Shown here: one piece after another, positions 1 through 12,685 of the stretch
Layout: each line of letters opens with the position of its first letter
How positions within the stretch are numbered: position 1 is the stretch's first letter
Source: Asterella californica
Lineage: Eukaryota; Streptophyta; Marchantiopsida; Marchantiales; Aytoniaceae
Assembly: GCA_036924285.1 (NCBI GenBank)
Contig: JAYKYS010000007.1
Span: forward strand, 17,608,001 to 17,672,000
DNA length: 64,000 nucleotides
Direction of reading: 5' to 3'
Position numbers and translations under genes: made by a program
Notes under the pieces: model-generated
Told to the model about the DNA's origin: nothing
What the model saw: the letters and a program-made list of their open reading frames with translations, nothing else
Databases searched by the model: none

Positions 1-150
1 AGAGTACCCTTTTGAGTACAAGTCCGAACCGTTACCCGCATATCGTAGAGGACAGTGCCGTAAACTGAACGGCTTCCTTTTCCTTTAGTCAAGAGTTTAG
101 CATGCCTGACGTGCTGTTGTAACTGCCAGTTCTGCAAACAGTCTGACAAG

Positions 151-1204
151 GTATATCGGTCATTCGCAGTGGTGCGACTCGCCTTATGAGTTCCAACAAC
201 GACTCCGTTGTACGAGTTTTTGATTGTGATGGCTTTTCCGTTCTATCCAAGTACGATTTCCCGTGGCCGGTAAACGTAAGTATAATATTGTGGTTTTGCA
301 GTCCCAGCTAACTTTTTTTCCTTGTTTCCCTGAGGGCCGGAGTGCTATCATAGTTATCGAGATATGCATATGAACCAGAGCTATGCATCGAAGTCTCACT
401 ATCAGTTTTGTTGTTTCGTGGTGGCTTCTCTTGTTACATTTCTGACATTGTTTGTAAAGTAGATCAATGTATATATTTACCGGGCATGAGTGTGCAACCG
501 TGGTTCTAACTAACTTTGTTTTGGATGCTTGTAACAGCATACATCTGTGAGTCCAGATGGCAAAGAGGTTATTGTTGTGGGAGACAACGCTGATGGTATT
601 CTTGCAGACTCCCAAACGGGGAAGGTGATTTCACACCTCTTAAGTGCTATAATTTGGGACGCTTCTCATTGTGGTTCTGAAATGTTGTGTCTTGCGTGTT
701 TTAAGTCGGAGAATCAGTTTTATATGTCGTGTACCTCATGTCATACAAAGGTCGACTGTCTTACTGTTTCTGATGTTTTCTTTTGGGCAGACCATCGGAA
801 GGTTGGTTGGCCATCTAGATTATTCATTCGCCTCGGCTTGGCATCCAAATGGGCACACCTTTGCGACAGGCAACCAGGACACGACTTGTCGTCTGTGGGA
901 TGCCAGGATGCTCAGCAGATCAATTGCAGTGTTGAAGGGACGCATAGGTGCTATTCGATCGATTCGGTTTACGTCAGATGGAAGATTTATGGCGATGGCC
1001 GAGCCTGCAGACTTCGTGCACATTTTCGACACGAAGCAGGATTATAATCAGTGCCAGGAGATCGATATCTTTGGTGAAGTTGCCGGAATCTCTTTCAGTC
1101 CAGACACGGAGGCGCTCTTCGTAGGGGTTACAGACCGCACGTATGGAAGCTTACTGGAGTTCAATCGTGGCCACACTAACACGTATCTCGACTCTTACAT
1201 TTAG
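151..1204 (+). CDS. WD40 repeat (transducin-like) protein, C-terminal exons
   Basis: These are the last three exons of a plant WD40-repeat protein resembling the Arabidopsis At1g78070/At1g36070 family (family recalled, not searched). Exons are about 151-275, 538-624 and 791-1204 (stop TAG at 1202-1204). The introns run gtaagt...cag and gtgatt...cag, and both are phase 0. Visible motifs are SPDGK near the start of the middle exon, then GHLDYSFASAWHPNG and TGNQDTTCRLWD, a classic WD repeat with its GH and WD pairs. The C-terminus runs EPADFVHIFD, ISFSPDTEALFVG and ends near YLDSYI, as in the family. Such proteins are beta-propeller scaffolds, and the exact role of this family is not known to me. 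The acceptor before 151 (aag|gtatatc) is weak. An EDSA-coding stretch near 48-59 may belong to the preceding exon, but its phase does not fit. The 5' part lies outside the window. Confidence 0.85.
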
Positions 1205-4200
1205 TGTTCAGTATTAGCCATCTCAGAAGCCCTTATAAATCCATATTGGGGTTACGGCCTGCATTCAAGCATGCTTTCTTGGCTTTTGGCCGAGCAGGCT
1301 CGGGCCATTTATAGTGTTCAGCGTCGGAGTACACCTTTCTGCCTAAGACAATAATTACGCTTCAGACAGACAGGATGTCCTGAGAGTGCTAGGTAGGAGC
1401 ATTGTGGTAGGTTAGTGGAGAATTGGATGGGACAGTATAAGTGTACAGTGGGTTGTGTAGACTTTGAAGGTCTCTTTGAAGAGCGGCTACTTTACAAGTG
1501 TATATAGGTTGTAATTTCACATCTGAAGCTGGACTACGGTAGTCATGTAATTCAGTTCTTCGCTCCAGGCAGCATGATAGGTTGCGGGCCCGAGTTTCGG
1601 ACACGGCTCTTTTGTATCAGTTGTCCGCAGATGCTGAATTTAGTGGCTGTGTAAAAGCCAACGAATGTTGTTAATCAGAATTTCCAGGAAAGGAGTCCTC
1701 CGTTTCCATGTGATCTTATCACCAGCACTTTTCTAGAAGGACATACTATCATAAGTCATACACATATCAGTATATATGACTTATAGTACTTTTGACCTAA
1801 GCCTAACCCTCCCTGTTGGGTGCTGATGAAGTCAGGGAGCCGGTTGAGGTGCATGCGACAGGAGAGTGTTCTGTTGCATGCACTGCGTGTACCTTGTGGT
1901 AGTTAGGTGTTTCAGTGTACACCTACTCATTACCTACAGCTGTGTCCGTGACTTCTGTTCGGAGAATTGCTTCTAACCTCTAACCTCTACCTTCTTCATG
2001 GATGACTGTCTGGTGTTGTAAATGTTGGCTCGATTATTCTCTGTTTGCTTCTCCTGACTATGTATTTCGTGTTTTCTGTATGTTTATGTTTGTCATTTTC
2101 TAGATAACTTGCCCTTCATGTTCTCTGTTTTCGACTTATCGCCCTATATTACAGTTATAGCTACTCTCTAGCTCAGATCGTTAGGAATCGCAATTTATGC
2201 TTGTCTTCGTACAGCTACCTAGGGGTACCATTTTGGAAATGTGCTTTCCCTACTTTGGCTCGACCTCTGGTTATACAGATTCGCTGATTTCTGAAACCAA
2301 GTTACCATAAATGTCACCACTCTTGGTTACTCGCTTTGTACTTGCATGGGTTCAAAACTATTTGGGGGTCACCTGAGTGTGCGGGCAGCTTACTGTTTTC
2401 TCAGAAAGCTGCGTTACCCGTGTAGCAGTATATATAATATCACTTATTGCACTCTTGGCAGTTTGTCGCACCTTCTCGGATGTGTGTTGATAGTTTTGTT
2501 CTTCCTATCTGTGAATGGAGCTCAGGATGTTTATTGCATATGCGAGGGAGTACAGACCGCGCAAAGAAGGAAAAGAAGCCAGGAACAGGGAAAAGAAGAC
2601 GAAGATGCGGACTGGCGGGGTACAAATCCGCATCACGTCGGTGGGTTTGAGGCAAGTTTGCTTAGGTCTGCTTTGCGTTTCCGTTACTCTTCCAGCTACT
2701 TCCTCTCTGATGAATGAATATGAGTCCGCAGGTTTGATTGGCGTCAAAGGTAATTGAGCGTGCACTCCGTTACGATGGTTCATCGTTCCGGAACATGAGT
2801 GCGGAGGGCGTGAAAATACATATGGCGGTTAGTTTTCATGGAACGTGAAGAACATACCGAAAACCGTAGGAAAACGATGTCGATGAAGGATTGCCAGATA
2901 GATATCGAAAACGATGCAAGCCGATGAGATCGCCGATAGATATGGACGAAAATGCAAACGCGCACGGTGTGAAAGCAGCGCTCGGACCACAAATGTTTCT
3001 GCAAGTGTCGACAGGGCAGATGGCGACCGAGACAGCCAATACCATCGGCGGTGTAAAGGCAACGCCCAGGACGTACCCCTCGGGAGCTAAGAGACCAAAT
3101 CATGGAAGTAAGAAGATAGGGGCTGCCGTGCGACAGGAGGTAGATAGAGAATGGCCCTGTCGTAACTCCGCGTTGACCATCACCGGACCGGGTTTATTGA
3201 GTTTTGTTTCTTGAGTTTGTCTGAATAAACTATTCAGCGTAACTTCTCAGTTACTCACTATCTTGGGAATCACCGTATCGGGTTGATATAGTTTTGTTTC
3301 TAGAGTTTTGTCTAGAAAGTCTCTTCCTGCTGAGGGTGTCCGGCGCTTGCGGGTTTTTGCAGTTTCAAAGACATGATAGAATATATGCATCTCAAATGAG
3401 TGTGAGAGCAAAGAGACACAAAAAGACAATTAGAAATATATGAAACAGGTGCAGTGTTTGTTTACTGCACAGAGCATCGTTATAAGATTTAATAACTAAT
3501 TTAAATATATATAATTGATTTATTAGGTTAAAAGAGTTCTGAGTTGAACCTAATATAGTCTAGGAAAAAGAAGTTTATAAGCATAGTGAGTTTAAATGTA
3601 TATTTTATATGGATAAAGATAATTTATAATTGATGAATTATAAGTTAATTCACAAATTAATGAACATGCATAATTTCTCCTCTTATCTGAATTGTGGAAG
3701 AGGCGATTATGCAAGCTTGCTTACCATCAATACGTAACGTGAGAAAGGTTAACTCATAAACTAACTAAACCTGAGAAAGGTTAACTCATAAACTAACTAA
3801 ACCCACTACGTTTATAAGTTCTCAGAGTCCATGTGTTACGGTTAATTTAGAATTATTTAAATCCATTTGTTTAAATATAAACATTTCTTTTAATCATGTA
3901 AGTTGAGACTTGGATTTATCTTCTAACGGTGCTATGTGCAATAAGCAAGCATTATCGCATGTTTGTTTACTACATAGAAGATTATTATCTTTTCAAGATA
4001 AGATTTTTTCCAAAGTTTTCATGTACAATGAATCGTTTAGAACAATTTCAAACATATATTTCTGGTGGTCTTTTCTCTTTGCTCTTACACTCATTTGGGA
4101 TGTATATTTAGACTGTTCGAATGTGAGAATGCAATGGTCATTATTATGGAATCACCAACACGTTAAACCACAAGTATCGATATTTGTTCTCCCCGCACTT

Positions 4201-5499
4201 CGGGTTGAAGAGAAAATTTGTCTTGTTCCAAAAAGTTATTAATTTTTTCTAATATAGTTCAGTTTATAAGCAGAAGTTTATTTTGAAATAAAGTACACAT
4301 TGTACACTGATGAGAGAGCATTGACTAAAATATTTGTTGGATAGATTCTATTACAACATGCAAGAATAATCAACAATACAATTTAGGTTAAAATGGTCAT
4401 AATTCTTTTATTAGAGACAGAGAACTCGACTTAGCATCTGCAAGTCGAAAGTGATGAAATATCCCACCGTCAAAATAGCCTCGAACCTTGTGTTATAAGA
4501 GCAAACACATCGGAAAACAACAACCTTTCATGTAGAAACGAGAGATAATGATTCTTTTCATATCTTGTTAGAAGCTAGAAGGCATATCAATCATCGTGAG
4601 GCACGAGGCACTCTATACATTTGTTCCGTTTCTACATGGATGTCCACTAATTCTCTGCTCACATAATACTCTGAATACACTTTGGTTCAATTTTAGCCCA
4701 TTTCCGTCCGAACTACAACAAATCTTAGTTACCCATTATAAAGTTTTTTTTCAGAAACCACAACAATAAAGTATCCATAGTTATAGCTTATCGTTTGAAT
4801 ATATATATTAAACATAACATATTAAAACTATGATGTATCTTATCTCATCGACCAAGTTAAATGTAAATTAAACGAACAAGCTATTTAATTGCAATGATCG
4901 GTTTTCATCTATCGATTTGTAAATCTGTTCATGTTGATGGACAAAACCTGATACACTCATACGAGCGAAATGTGTAGCATAATGTGCGAAATGACAATGA
5001 GTTTGAAGCAAGCTGAAATTACTCCTCATGCTCATGGTAAGAACTCGACAAATGTACAGTCGTACTAAGGAAAGGTCCTCTCAATGCTGAAAAGAAAACA
5101 ACAATCTATCAAGGAAGTCAAAATCACTCCACGTCGAATTTACACCTCACGTCCACAACTAGAACTCACATGGACTAGAACTCATGACTCTTCACAAACA
5201 ATGCGAGTATTGCAATGACATGTCAAGTAATAAAACCTTGCAGATAGTCAACAGTAATACCCAGAAGTTACCCAGCAGTAAAAATCTCCATATGGCTATC
5301 AGTTACCGTCTTGGACTCTATAGCTTCCATCTGAGAATATCTTTCGCTTCTTGCGGGTTGCGTGTTATCTACTTTCGCGCACCTACCGCCTTGTTGTGCT
5401 AACAGAAGCTCTTGCTCAGTAGGTCACGACATTCACACCGCTAACCTGCAAACCACAATCTCAAGTTAGCATCCATGCATCACTTACCTTAACTCTGTT
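1205..5499. other. intergenic, no gene supported
   Basis: I see the 3' flank of the WD40 gene and then AT-rich DNA. Open frames around 2346-3214 overlap on both strands and show no family motif, so I do not call them. Structures present: an imperfect hairpin at about 1851-1891 (arms starting GTGCATGC and ending GCATGCAC); a two-copy 32-bp tandem repeat at about 3740-3804; a perfect 7-bp-arm hairpin at 3449-3470 (GTGCAGT/ACTGCAC); and an inverted pair of a dispersed repeat, listed separately. Confidence 0.5.
3361..4111. repeat. inverted pair of a dispersed AT-rich repeat
   Basis: The minus strand of about 3370-3470 and the plus strand of about 4010-4111 carry the same diverged sequence. It includes CTCTTTGCTCT, then ACACTCATTT, then GGATG or GAGATG. 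A third copy lies on the minus strand near 19860-19900. Each copy gives a short open frame with a similar peptide (LLSHSFEMH, LLLHSFGMY, LLRHSFWMH), which could be a remnant of one mobile-element ORF or simply the shared repeat. Confidence 0.45.
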
Positions 5500-6640
5500 T
5501 GATCCGGACTGGAGCCGGACCGTCTCCCTACTCATCAAGCTCAGCAATCCCTAAGTCCCGACCTAGACCCGCCTAGGTCGGTCCCAAAACATGAGCAAGT
5601 CACAAGATGACTTGGGACGGACTTCCCATAAAGTTCAGGGTCCTAAACGGTACCTCCAGCACACCTAGCGGTCCAACCGTCCGTGATGTCCGTCTAGGTC
5701 TAGACTCTCGAACGATGTTCTAACCCGTCGACTCGTTCCCTAGTCTTGCTCCAGTCCTTACATCGTTCCTAAGTCCAGACGTCCAAGTTTGGACCGGAAC
5801 GTGCTTTAGAAAAGATCTAACCATCACCTCATGCCCCCAAGGTCCATCCGTCGAACCCTGGGATCGGGTGATTCATCCTGGCCCACCCAAGCATCGAGCC
5901 CCCTTCATATATACCTCTGGAGATAGACGGCCCCGCCCTCCTCTTTGGTCCCTGAAAATTATACCACAACTTGATCACGGGATCAACTATAATTCTCAAC
6001 TCGGAGGTCAGTTCGAGGAGTTCTACATATCACTGAAAAGCTCTCGCCGAGACCATTCCAATGATATCTTACTCGTCTCGAGATGTTACGTGGAGATCTG
6101 TTCACGACCTAAAACGTTGCTGGAGTTCCAACACTTAGCCGTTTTTCGGGAACAAGTGGTCCAGACCCAGACTTGAACCCTGTGGTTCGACCAGCCTCCG
6201 AACCACGGTCCGTCTGCGTCTCGGTCTCGCGTCTCGTACTCACGTCTCAGATCTATGTCTCAGATTTATGTTTCGATCCGTTTCTAGACTTGCCCCTTTA
6301 GGTCAGCGTTCGTTTGGGGTCATCTTGGGGTAGGCCCCTATGTCCTAACCCAATGTTTCAACTTTGGTTCAGAGAACCAAAGTTCATCTGATCTTGACTT
6401 CTCGGCCAAGCCGTTAAGTCTAACTCGCAACATTCACAACCTAGCGCAAGTCCACTAGGGTTCTATTGTTCGCGTATGCGTCCGATCTTGAGAATGAAGG
6501 TCGCGATATCTACTGCATCCAGATGCTGTCCTCACGGTCTCTACCTGAGACCATCTTTGGAGTTCGACGTTCTCTTACAGCAGAATGCTCTTCGTTTTCA
6601 AGATATCTCGTGCATTTTCATGATAGCTGATCATTTCTGA
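5500..6640 (-). mobile_element. LTR-like, GC-richer block (possible solo LTR or LTR fragment)
   Basis: This block is visibly richer in G+C than both flanks and contains no usable ORF. On the minus strand a TATA-like motif (GGTATATATGAAGG, near 5900-5920) precedes a GC-rich stretch, as in the promoter part of a plant LTR. It carries several perfect hairpins: 5558-5581 (CCGACCTAG/CTAGGTCGG), about 6182-6206 (GTGGTTCG/CGAACCAC) and 6360-6384 (AACTTTGGTTC/GAACCAAAGTT). I could not find a second copy, TG...CA ends, a primer-binding site or a target-site duplication. The LTR call is therefore inference from composition and the TATA position only. Confidence 0.35.
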
Positions 6641-9600
6641 ATTTATAATTCGTTAGTCTTCGAAGTTCGTATCTCTCTATCATATGTATCTTCTCGTTCA
6701 GATGTAGTCGGGCTGAATATACGATGCCTCCATTTCTTGATCGATGATGTTGTAATAAAATATTGCTAATGTCTGAAATTGCCAGTCCTCTGAAATTTTT
6801 ATCCTTTCAACGTGTCTTGAACGGTCATCCCTGCTTGAATTGGAGTCTCGGTGCTATGTAATAGGTTTATAATGATTTCTTTGCACTGCATAATCGTAAC
6901 TCTCTCTCTCTAATCCTCTCTCGCAGCACAAAGCGATGGTTATGAACCTCGCTTCACAACACTATGACATCTAGACCTACGCTAACTCTCAAAAACTCAA
7001 AAATTAACCATTGCTTCGATGCTAGTAATAAACTTCATAAATTCAGTATATTCAACCTCATTCAATTCAATATTCACTCCTATCCTAAAAGACGTCTCCA
7101 CAAGTAGTTCCTCTCACTCACCAAGTCTCAGTTACACTTCTTCATTCATACTACTCCTCTAAATCTACTGATTAACCAACAAAGCACTCTCATCGTTGCA
7201 AACTAACGAACCATAGCATCAACTGCCAAAATGAAGCTATGATCACATTTCAATGCCAAATTTTCTATAACATATTCTCCATCTACACGGTTCTTGACAG
7301 CGGATCAACTAATCAGCTGAAAGCAATCAAACATTGCTACTCCAACACGAGGCAAAAGCGTTCTAATTTCTCTATAGCAGACCCTAAAACTTCCTGAACA
7401 CTCTCCTCCAGTCTTCTGTGAACACTCCTCCAGTCTTCTATTGTCTCATCTAAATCTCGACGAGAGCAACGCATTTCAGTTTTGCTTCTTAGATCTGCTC
7501 GTAAACACTCCAGATTTCATCAAGGCCGTCTCTGCAATGCTGCTGATGACTTGATATAACGATCGTAAGCTCTTCTATGCTTAAATTGTCAAGTCCTTTT
7601 CGAATAACATCCACCCCATGGCGTTCAAAAGTATCTCCGACATCCACACCAAGTGAAGTGCAGCGAAGACTGTTCGTTCTTCCTCCTTCTGGACAACCCG
7701 ACTTGTAGCTCCCAGAATCCCCTGAAGATTGTGACGTTCATGACCTCTTTTTGTTCTAAATCAGACATTGTTGAAAAAAACTCATTGTCATGTCTAGCAG
7801 AGTGTCGCCTGCCACACCGCAAATGTACGGCAATCTTCAATGGACCAATCCTTTATGGATTTATCCATCAACATAACCTGGAATCTCCATGCGCGAACAG
7901 GTGGAGTTCCAACACAGCAGCCGGGTGATAACTGCGATAGATCTCCAGGTGAGCTGAAGTTTATGTAAACGCCACATTGGCTTCAACCATCGAAGATAAG
8001 CATCTTAACACAGTATACCTCGAGTTGCAAATGATCCTCACCACTCTACACTTCACCCACCGCGGTTGTACACAGCTTGAATGGCTCAATTATGCTTCCT
8101 TATAAAACTCCACGAGAGTACATGCGTGCGTTGTCATGGATAATAATCATAGATTCTCCAACTCACCATCTCAATGCACTGCAAGGGAAAAACAAAATTT
8201 CAGTTCAACCGCCAGTTGTCATGCCGTCCACTGTCTGTGCGTTGTTCGTGTCAACATCCACGTGGAAGACCGGTTGACATGGCCAGGCTGACATGACACA
8301 TTTACCAGAAGGACAGTCTTTGGCAAGTCAGGGGCTCGATCAAACGATACATTTGTAACAAGGGTCCGATCTGAGCTCGTTACGGTTACGCTATCATGCG
8401 GAAAATCAGACGTTCCCTGTTTCTGCAGAACTTAACAGCAGAAGATGTACCTCAACGATCGCACCTGGCTGAGGTGACTAACAAGCATTTACTTCAAGTG
8501 GTCTATTGGAAGGTAATCACATACCTCCAAGACAATAATATGGTTGCATCACATGTTGTCGTGAGGCTTGACCTGTAACCGAGCGTGTGCTCCAATCTTT
8601 ATACTGGAGGTTTGCAATCCTCCGCTTGTTCAGGGGTCAGAAAGAGGAAAAGAATATTTTCCTCGTGTGTGTTGACGAGGAGGAGAACTTGAAAGTAATG
8701 AAATCGTCTGTAATCATCGTAGATTATTTTACCCTGAGATTGTACTCTCGGTTGGGTAGAATGAATATGAAGGTGAGTTCACATCGCATGATTTCTCAGG
8801 AGATATTCCGTTTTCCAGAGACCTCCGGAGAAGTCCGTAATGGAAAACTTACAGAGACACGTTCTCCGTAAAGCTGAAATATCAAACATCGTGCGGAGAA
8901 AAAACCGGAGGAACTCTACGAAACGACCGGGTTAACAGAACTAATCATTGCACATCGTGTCCTCGACGATTCATCTCCCCGTTATTAAGTCACCATTATT
9001 TACAGAACAGGTTTACATTGGAAATCAACGTTCTAAATCAAAAAGATCGAACGGTCAATAATGATTCTTTTATTACGAACGTGAAAATATTTCTTGAGCA
9101 CAAGGTGCGAAATTGAGATTTCTTGTGAAACGCTTCTGCAATCTTTAACCATTACAAAGTTCTGAGATATTTACATACAATGAACGGTGGGTAGATAGTT
9201 AGATTCGCTGTTGAGAAGAAAGCTTTTTCTAATTTTTATTTTCTGCCCGTTTGACAGTCAAACGATCGACTCTAAAAGGTGTCTTGATTCTGGTGATACC
9301 TCTGCTCAGAAACAGCCATTGTGAACGACTGATACGCAAGAGTTCGTGGAGGCAAGCTCATGTTATTGCAAGTCCTAGTTCTTCGGTTGGACTTGATTTC
9401 AGTTACTTTGAAATTCAAGGTGAGTAGATTCTTCTTTTATCTTCAACTACACCCAGAACATTGCATGCAGATTCAGTGAAGAACTTCCTCATGTGACAAC
9501 CGAAGTCCAAACTATGAGGGAGGGGTTTTCTTGTCTTCTTCACCTCGACACCAGTAGACATATAGTAAAGTCAAGAATCACTGTTATAAAATCTGTTCTT

Positions 9601-11032
9601 CAGTTTTTATTCCCTGCTTAGCTTGATCATCTTAGACTTGGGCAAGCTCTGGAAGATTCAAGGTTTTATGGTCCAGTAGTCTGTTAGCAAGCCCGTCTTG
9701 AAGAGCCTTCCCGTCATCTGTGGCCTGTCTCGGAATTAGAACATTTAGAAGCTAGTCATTGGGGTCAAGTGCACCAGGTGTGAGGTTTGGAGATCCTTGT
9801 GATCTGGTGACAAAATTTTTTGTAAGGTCCTCATAGTGTTTTGCACAAATCACGACATGGGGCGGTGGATTGCACAGTTGACTTGAACACGTATGACCTG
9901 ATCATCTTGAGCTCGTGATATATGCGCCTGTGAACTGGGAGTTCAAGGCTCATAAAGTCATAGCAATCCACTTGGTTTCCCTGACGTATCATTGAAGGGA
10001 CCTTGAATCCACATCCAAACCATCCGAAGTTTCATGTGAAGTTCTTGTGGGTCGTCTCATTTAACCGAATTGTTGACAGTTTGTTTGGTCAATCATTTTG
10101 TAATACATAATTAGTTGAAGAAAGCGCTCCGCAGATTGACCTGTGTACTGAGTGAAACTTTCAGCTTGATTGGTAAGAACAGAGATGGCACAAAACATGT
10201 TCTTACTCTGATCTTCCGCTTCACCCGGAGTTCAAGAGTCCCGAGGTCTCTCTGATCTTCTGCTGATCCAGTATCTGATTAAGCACCTCCGAAACCTTGA
10301 ATCTTACGTAATCAGACTACGGACTGTTCAAACTAGTCAGATACTTTATCTAATCATAATCATACTAATCAGATTCTCAGACTAATCAGATGCTTTAATT
10401 ACTCAGACTCAGACTAAACGAAACTCAGCAAGATCTGTGGACGTCTTCTTTACTCATCCGAAATTATCGTATAATCTTTGACGTATACATCCTGCATCAG
10501 GTAAGAGCTTCGGAGATGAAGGCTTCATCTTCCTCGCAGAGGGTTTAGCGTTCAACGGGATGAGTTCTTCCACATTCTATTCGTTTGTCAGCTTTCTGTA
10601 ATCATGCACGAATATAACAATCAGGTTCCGTTTGCATCTGTTAATCTGTGCTTACCTGCGGCACTCTTAGGACGTTTCCGATATTCTCTATCATATCCAG
10701 AAACACGCCTTAATTGGTCTGTACGTCGGTCTTGTGAGATTTATTCCACCCAAGATATTTGTCTTTTTGTTTCAGCTATACACCTCATATCTAAGGTGGT
10801 CTCTTTTGTGTTGATCTCTCCATACATAACCTACACGGCGTGATAATCAGTACACTCTAGTCTAGCTAAAGCCTCTAAAGCTAGGACTCTAGCTAAAGTC
10901 TTGCCATGCCGTGAAGGTAGAGAGGCCTTAACAGATTTATGTACATAGAACCAGGGAGTAAAGTAAATAACCCGATAGAATAAATATGAAAGTTCTTTGT
11001 TCCAGGTTCTGGACAATAAAATTCGTGCTTAC
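6641..11032. other. intergenic, no gene supported
   Basis: The sequence is mostly AT-rich with scattered short frames and no recognised domain. A coding-looking remnant is open on the minus strand at about 7489-7665 (about 55 codons, ending EIWSVYEQI), but I cannot name it. A low-complexity stretch of repeated ATCAGA/ACTCAGA words lies at about 10310-10430. The downstream exons expected for the carrier pseudogene at 11.0-11.4 kb were looked for here on the minus strand and not found. Confidence 0.45.
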
Positions 11033-11414
11033 CACATCCAAAGGTACGAAGACTGTCTGATATGCCATTGAAGATATTAGACCTGCTGCGCCATGAGCCA
11101 CGGCTGCAGCAGTGGTTTTTGAGAGTTCCGTCTTCTCTGCAATCCTCAACGTCGCAGCTTTGGTGATTTCCGAACTGGTCATAAATACCATTCTGCTAGG
11201 GATAGCCCCCGTAATCACTATTCCAAAACCCCAGTATAAACCCCTAATACCTTCTGTCGAGACAATGTGCCTGAAAATTGTTCCAGCGGTCTTGTGAATC
11301 TAGTCTGCCCCCACAACTTGCAGTCTCGTCTTTATAACAGATATGGGATAGAGTGCTCCTGATATCCCAGAAAATAAGCCAGCTCCTACCAAGTAAAACT
11401 TTGTCTTGTCCAAT
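11033..11414 (-). pseudogene. mitochondrial substrate carrier exon, broken by a stop
   Basis: The minus strand encodes the first third of a plant mitochondrial carrier (SLC25 family; closest in my memory to Arabidopsis At5g15640). It reads LDKTKFYLVGAG, then the carrier signature region YPISVIKTRLQ (P-x-D/S-x-x-K-x-R), GIRGLYWGFG, TGAIPSRM, and a second signature start VFVPLDV. The exon has a good acceptor (cctgtctgcag) and donor (GATGTG|gtaagc) at the position used in the family. An in-frame TAG follows RLQVVGAD, near 11308. The next exons, which would carry the rest of repeats 2 and 3, are not found downstream, and no ATG exon is found upstream. Carriers of this type move metabolites across the inner mitochondrial membrane, and this copy should not make a working one. 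A sequencing error at the stop would not explain the missing exons. Confidence 0.7.
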
Positions 11415-12685
11415 CTGCAGACAGGAACTTTCAGATTGCAGTAAGAGAAGAAATGTACAAAAGTCTAGACAGAGTATGACTATCCCAACCCTAACCTAGC
11501 CGGTTCCTTGATGCAAGACCTACAAAGTCTCTACTCTTCAGAAGGCGTCCCGGTCGGCTCACGTAGTATAGCTTAAATCTTACCAACTTGTTCTACCTGC
11601 ATACTTCCCGAAATGTACTATGGTTGTGTATATGACGGTTTATGCATATAGCAGCACAAATGCAAAAGCTATCCACATACACTCCAAGGTAACCCATGAA
11701 AACTGAACCCGGAGAAGTACATAGCCAGGAGAACAAGGAGAGAAAAATATACTAAGACTGTAACCTGAGTGCATAGTGTTGGAAAAATGTAGTAAAACAA
11801 CACATTTCCTAAAAATCAGGATCTTCAAGTATGGAATTAGAAGATAGATTACATGTACTGGATTGAGTGCAAGCTATTATGCCGTAGATGTTCAAATACG
11901 TGCAGAAAACGAGTCTAGAAACTTCGCTAGAAACTAGCTAGCAAGTATTCAGAAGAACGGGAACGAGTGAATGACAATGGTTCGAAGAATCCGGTTTGGG
12001 AACTTGCTCAGCAGGTCAACCTGAGGAGTTTCTACTCTTTCTTCGAGAAGGGAACCAGCAACATCTACGATGCAAGGTGCTTTCCTTTCCCTGCCCTTTT
12101 CCTGTCCTACGTGGCGCACGGATTCTAACCTCGCAAGGACACTTAGGAACGGCGGTTGATAGATCAGCGAGACTGTGACAACTATGCATTGTACGAGCGA
12201 ACGAACGCATGACCGTGTATATGGTTGACATAGTCAAATTTAGACTCTGAGTTACTCGACTCATATTAATTGATGTCTTCAAATGATAAATAACACCTGT
12301 AAAGATTATTTTCTGATCACGTGGTTTCTTCGCGTGTAGAGGTTTGGTAGCGGTTGAGGAGGCAGCTAACGCAGTTGAAGCACTTATATTATATGATATG
12401 CTACTATAGTCTGATCTGATCTGAGTTTGTTCTTGTTCTTATCTGAGTTTGTTTTTCTAATTTGTCAGGTTGTTTACAAAGAACTTGACTGAGAGCTTAA
12501 ATTAAAGCTACCAGGGAGCGTTATACCAGTAACTACAAACTCATATTAATCATGTAAGTTTCGAATATTATCCCATGAAGATTTTTTTTTTATATATTCC
12601 ATATTGAATTCTGAAATGAAGTATGTTGTGCGAGTTACCAGTTGTGTTTAATGTTTACAGGTCTATTGACCATGAAGATACTCAA
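11415..12685. other. intergenic, no gene supported
   Basis: I see no recognisable gene. The ORFs at about 11996-12282 on both strands mirror each other and lack family motifs. A CTGATCTGATCTGAGTTTG-type low-complexity patch lies at about 12409-12460. The left end of the Harbinger element should lie here, but I could not identify terminal inverted repeats. Confidence 0.4.

Noticed and set aside
547..1047. Open frame through the WD40 intron as a separate protein
   Set aside because: It reads through a clear GT-AG intron and shifts out of the WD40 frame, so it is retained-intron noise.
2346..3214. Cluster of overlapping ORFs on both strands
   Set aside because: No motif, frames mirror each other, and base composition alone explains them.
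5868..6176. 102-codon ORF in the GC-rich block
   Set aside because: Composition-driven, contains the TATA-like motif of the opposite strand, no domain.
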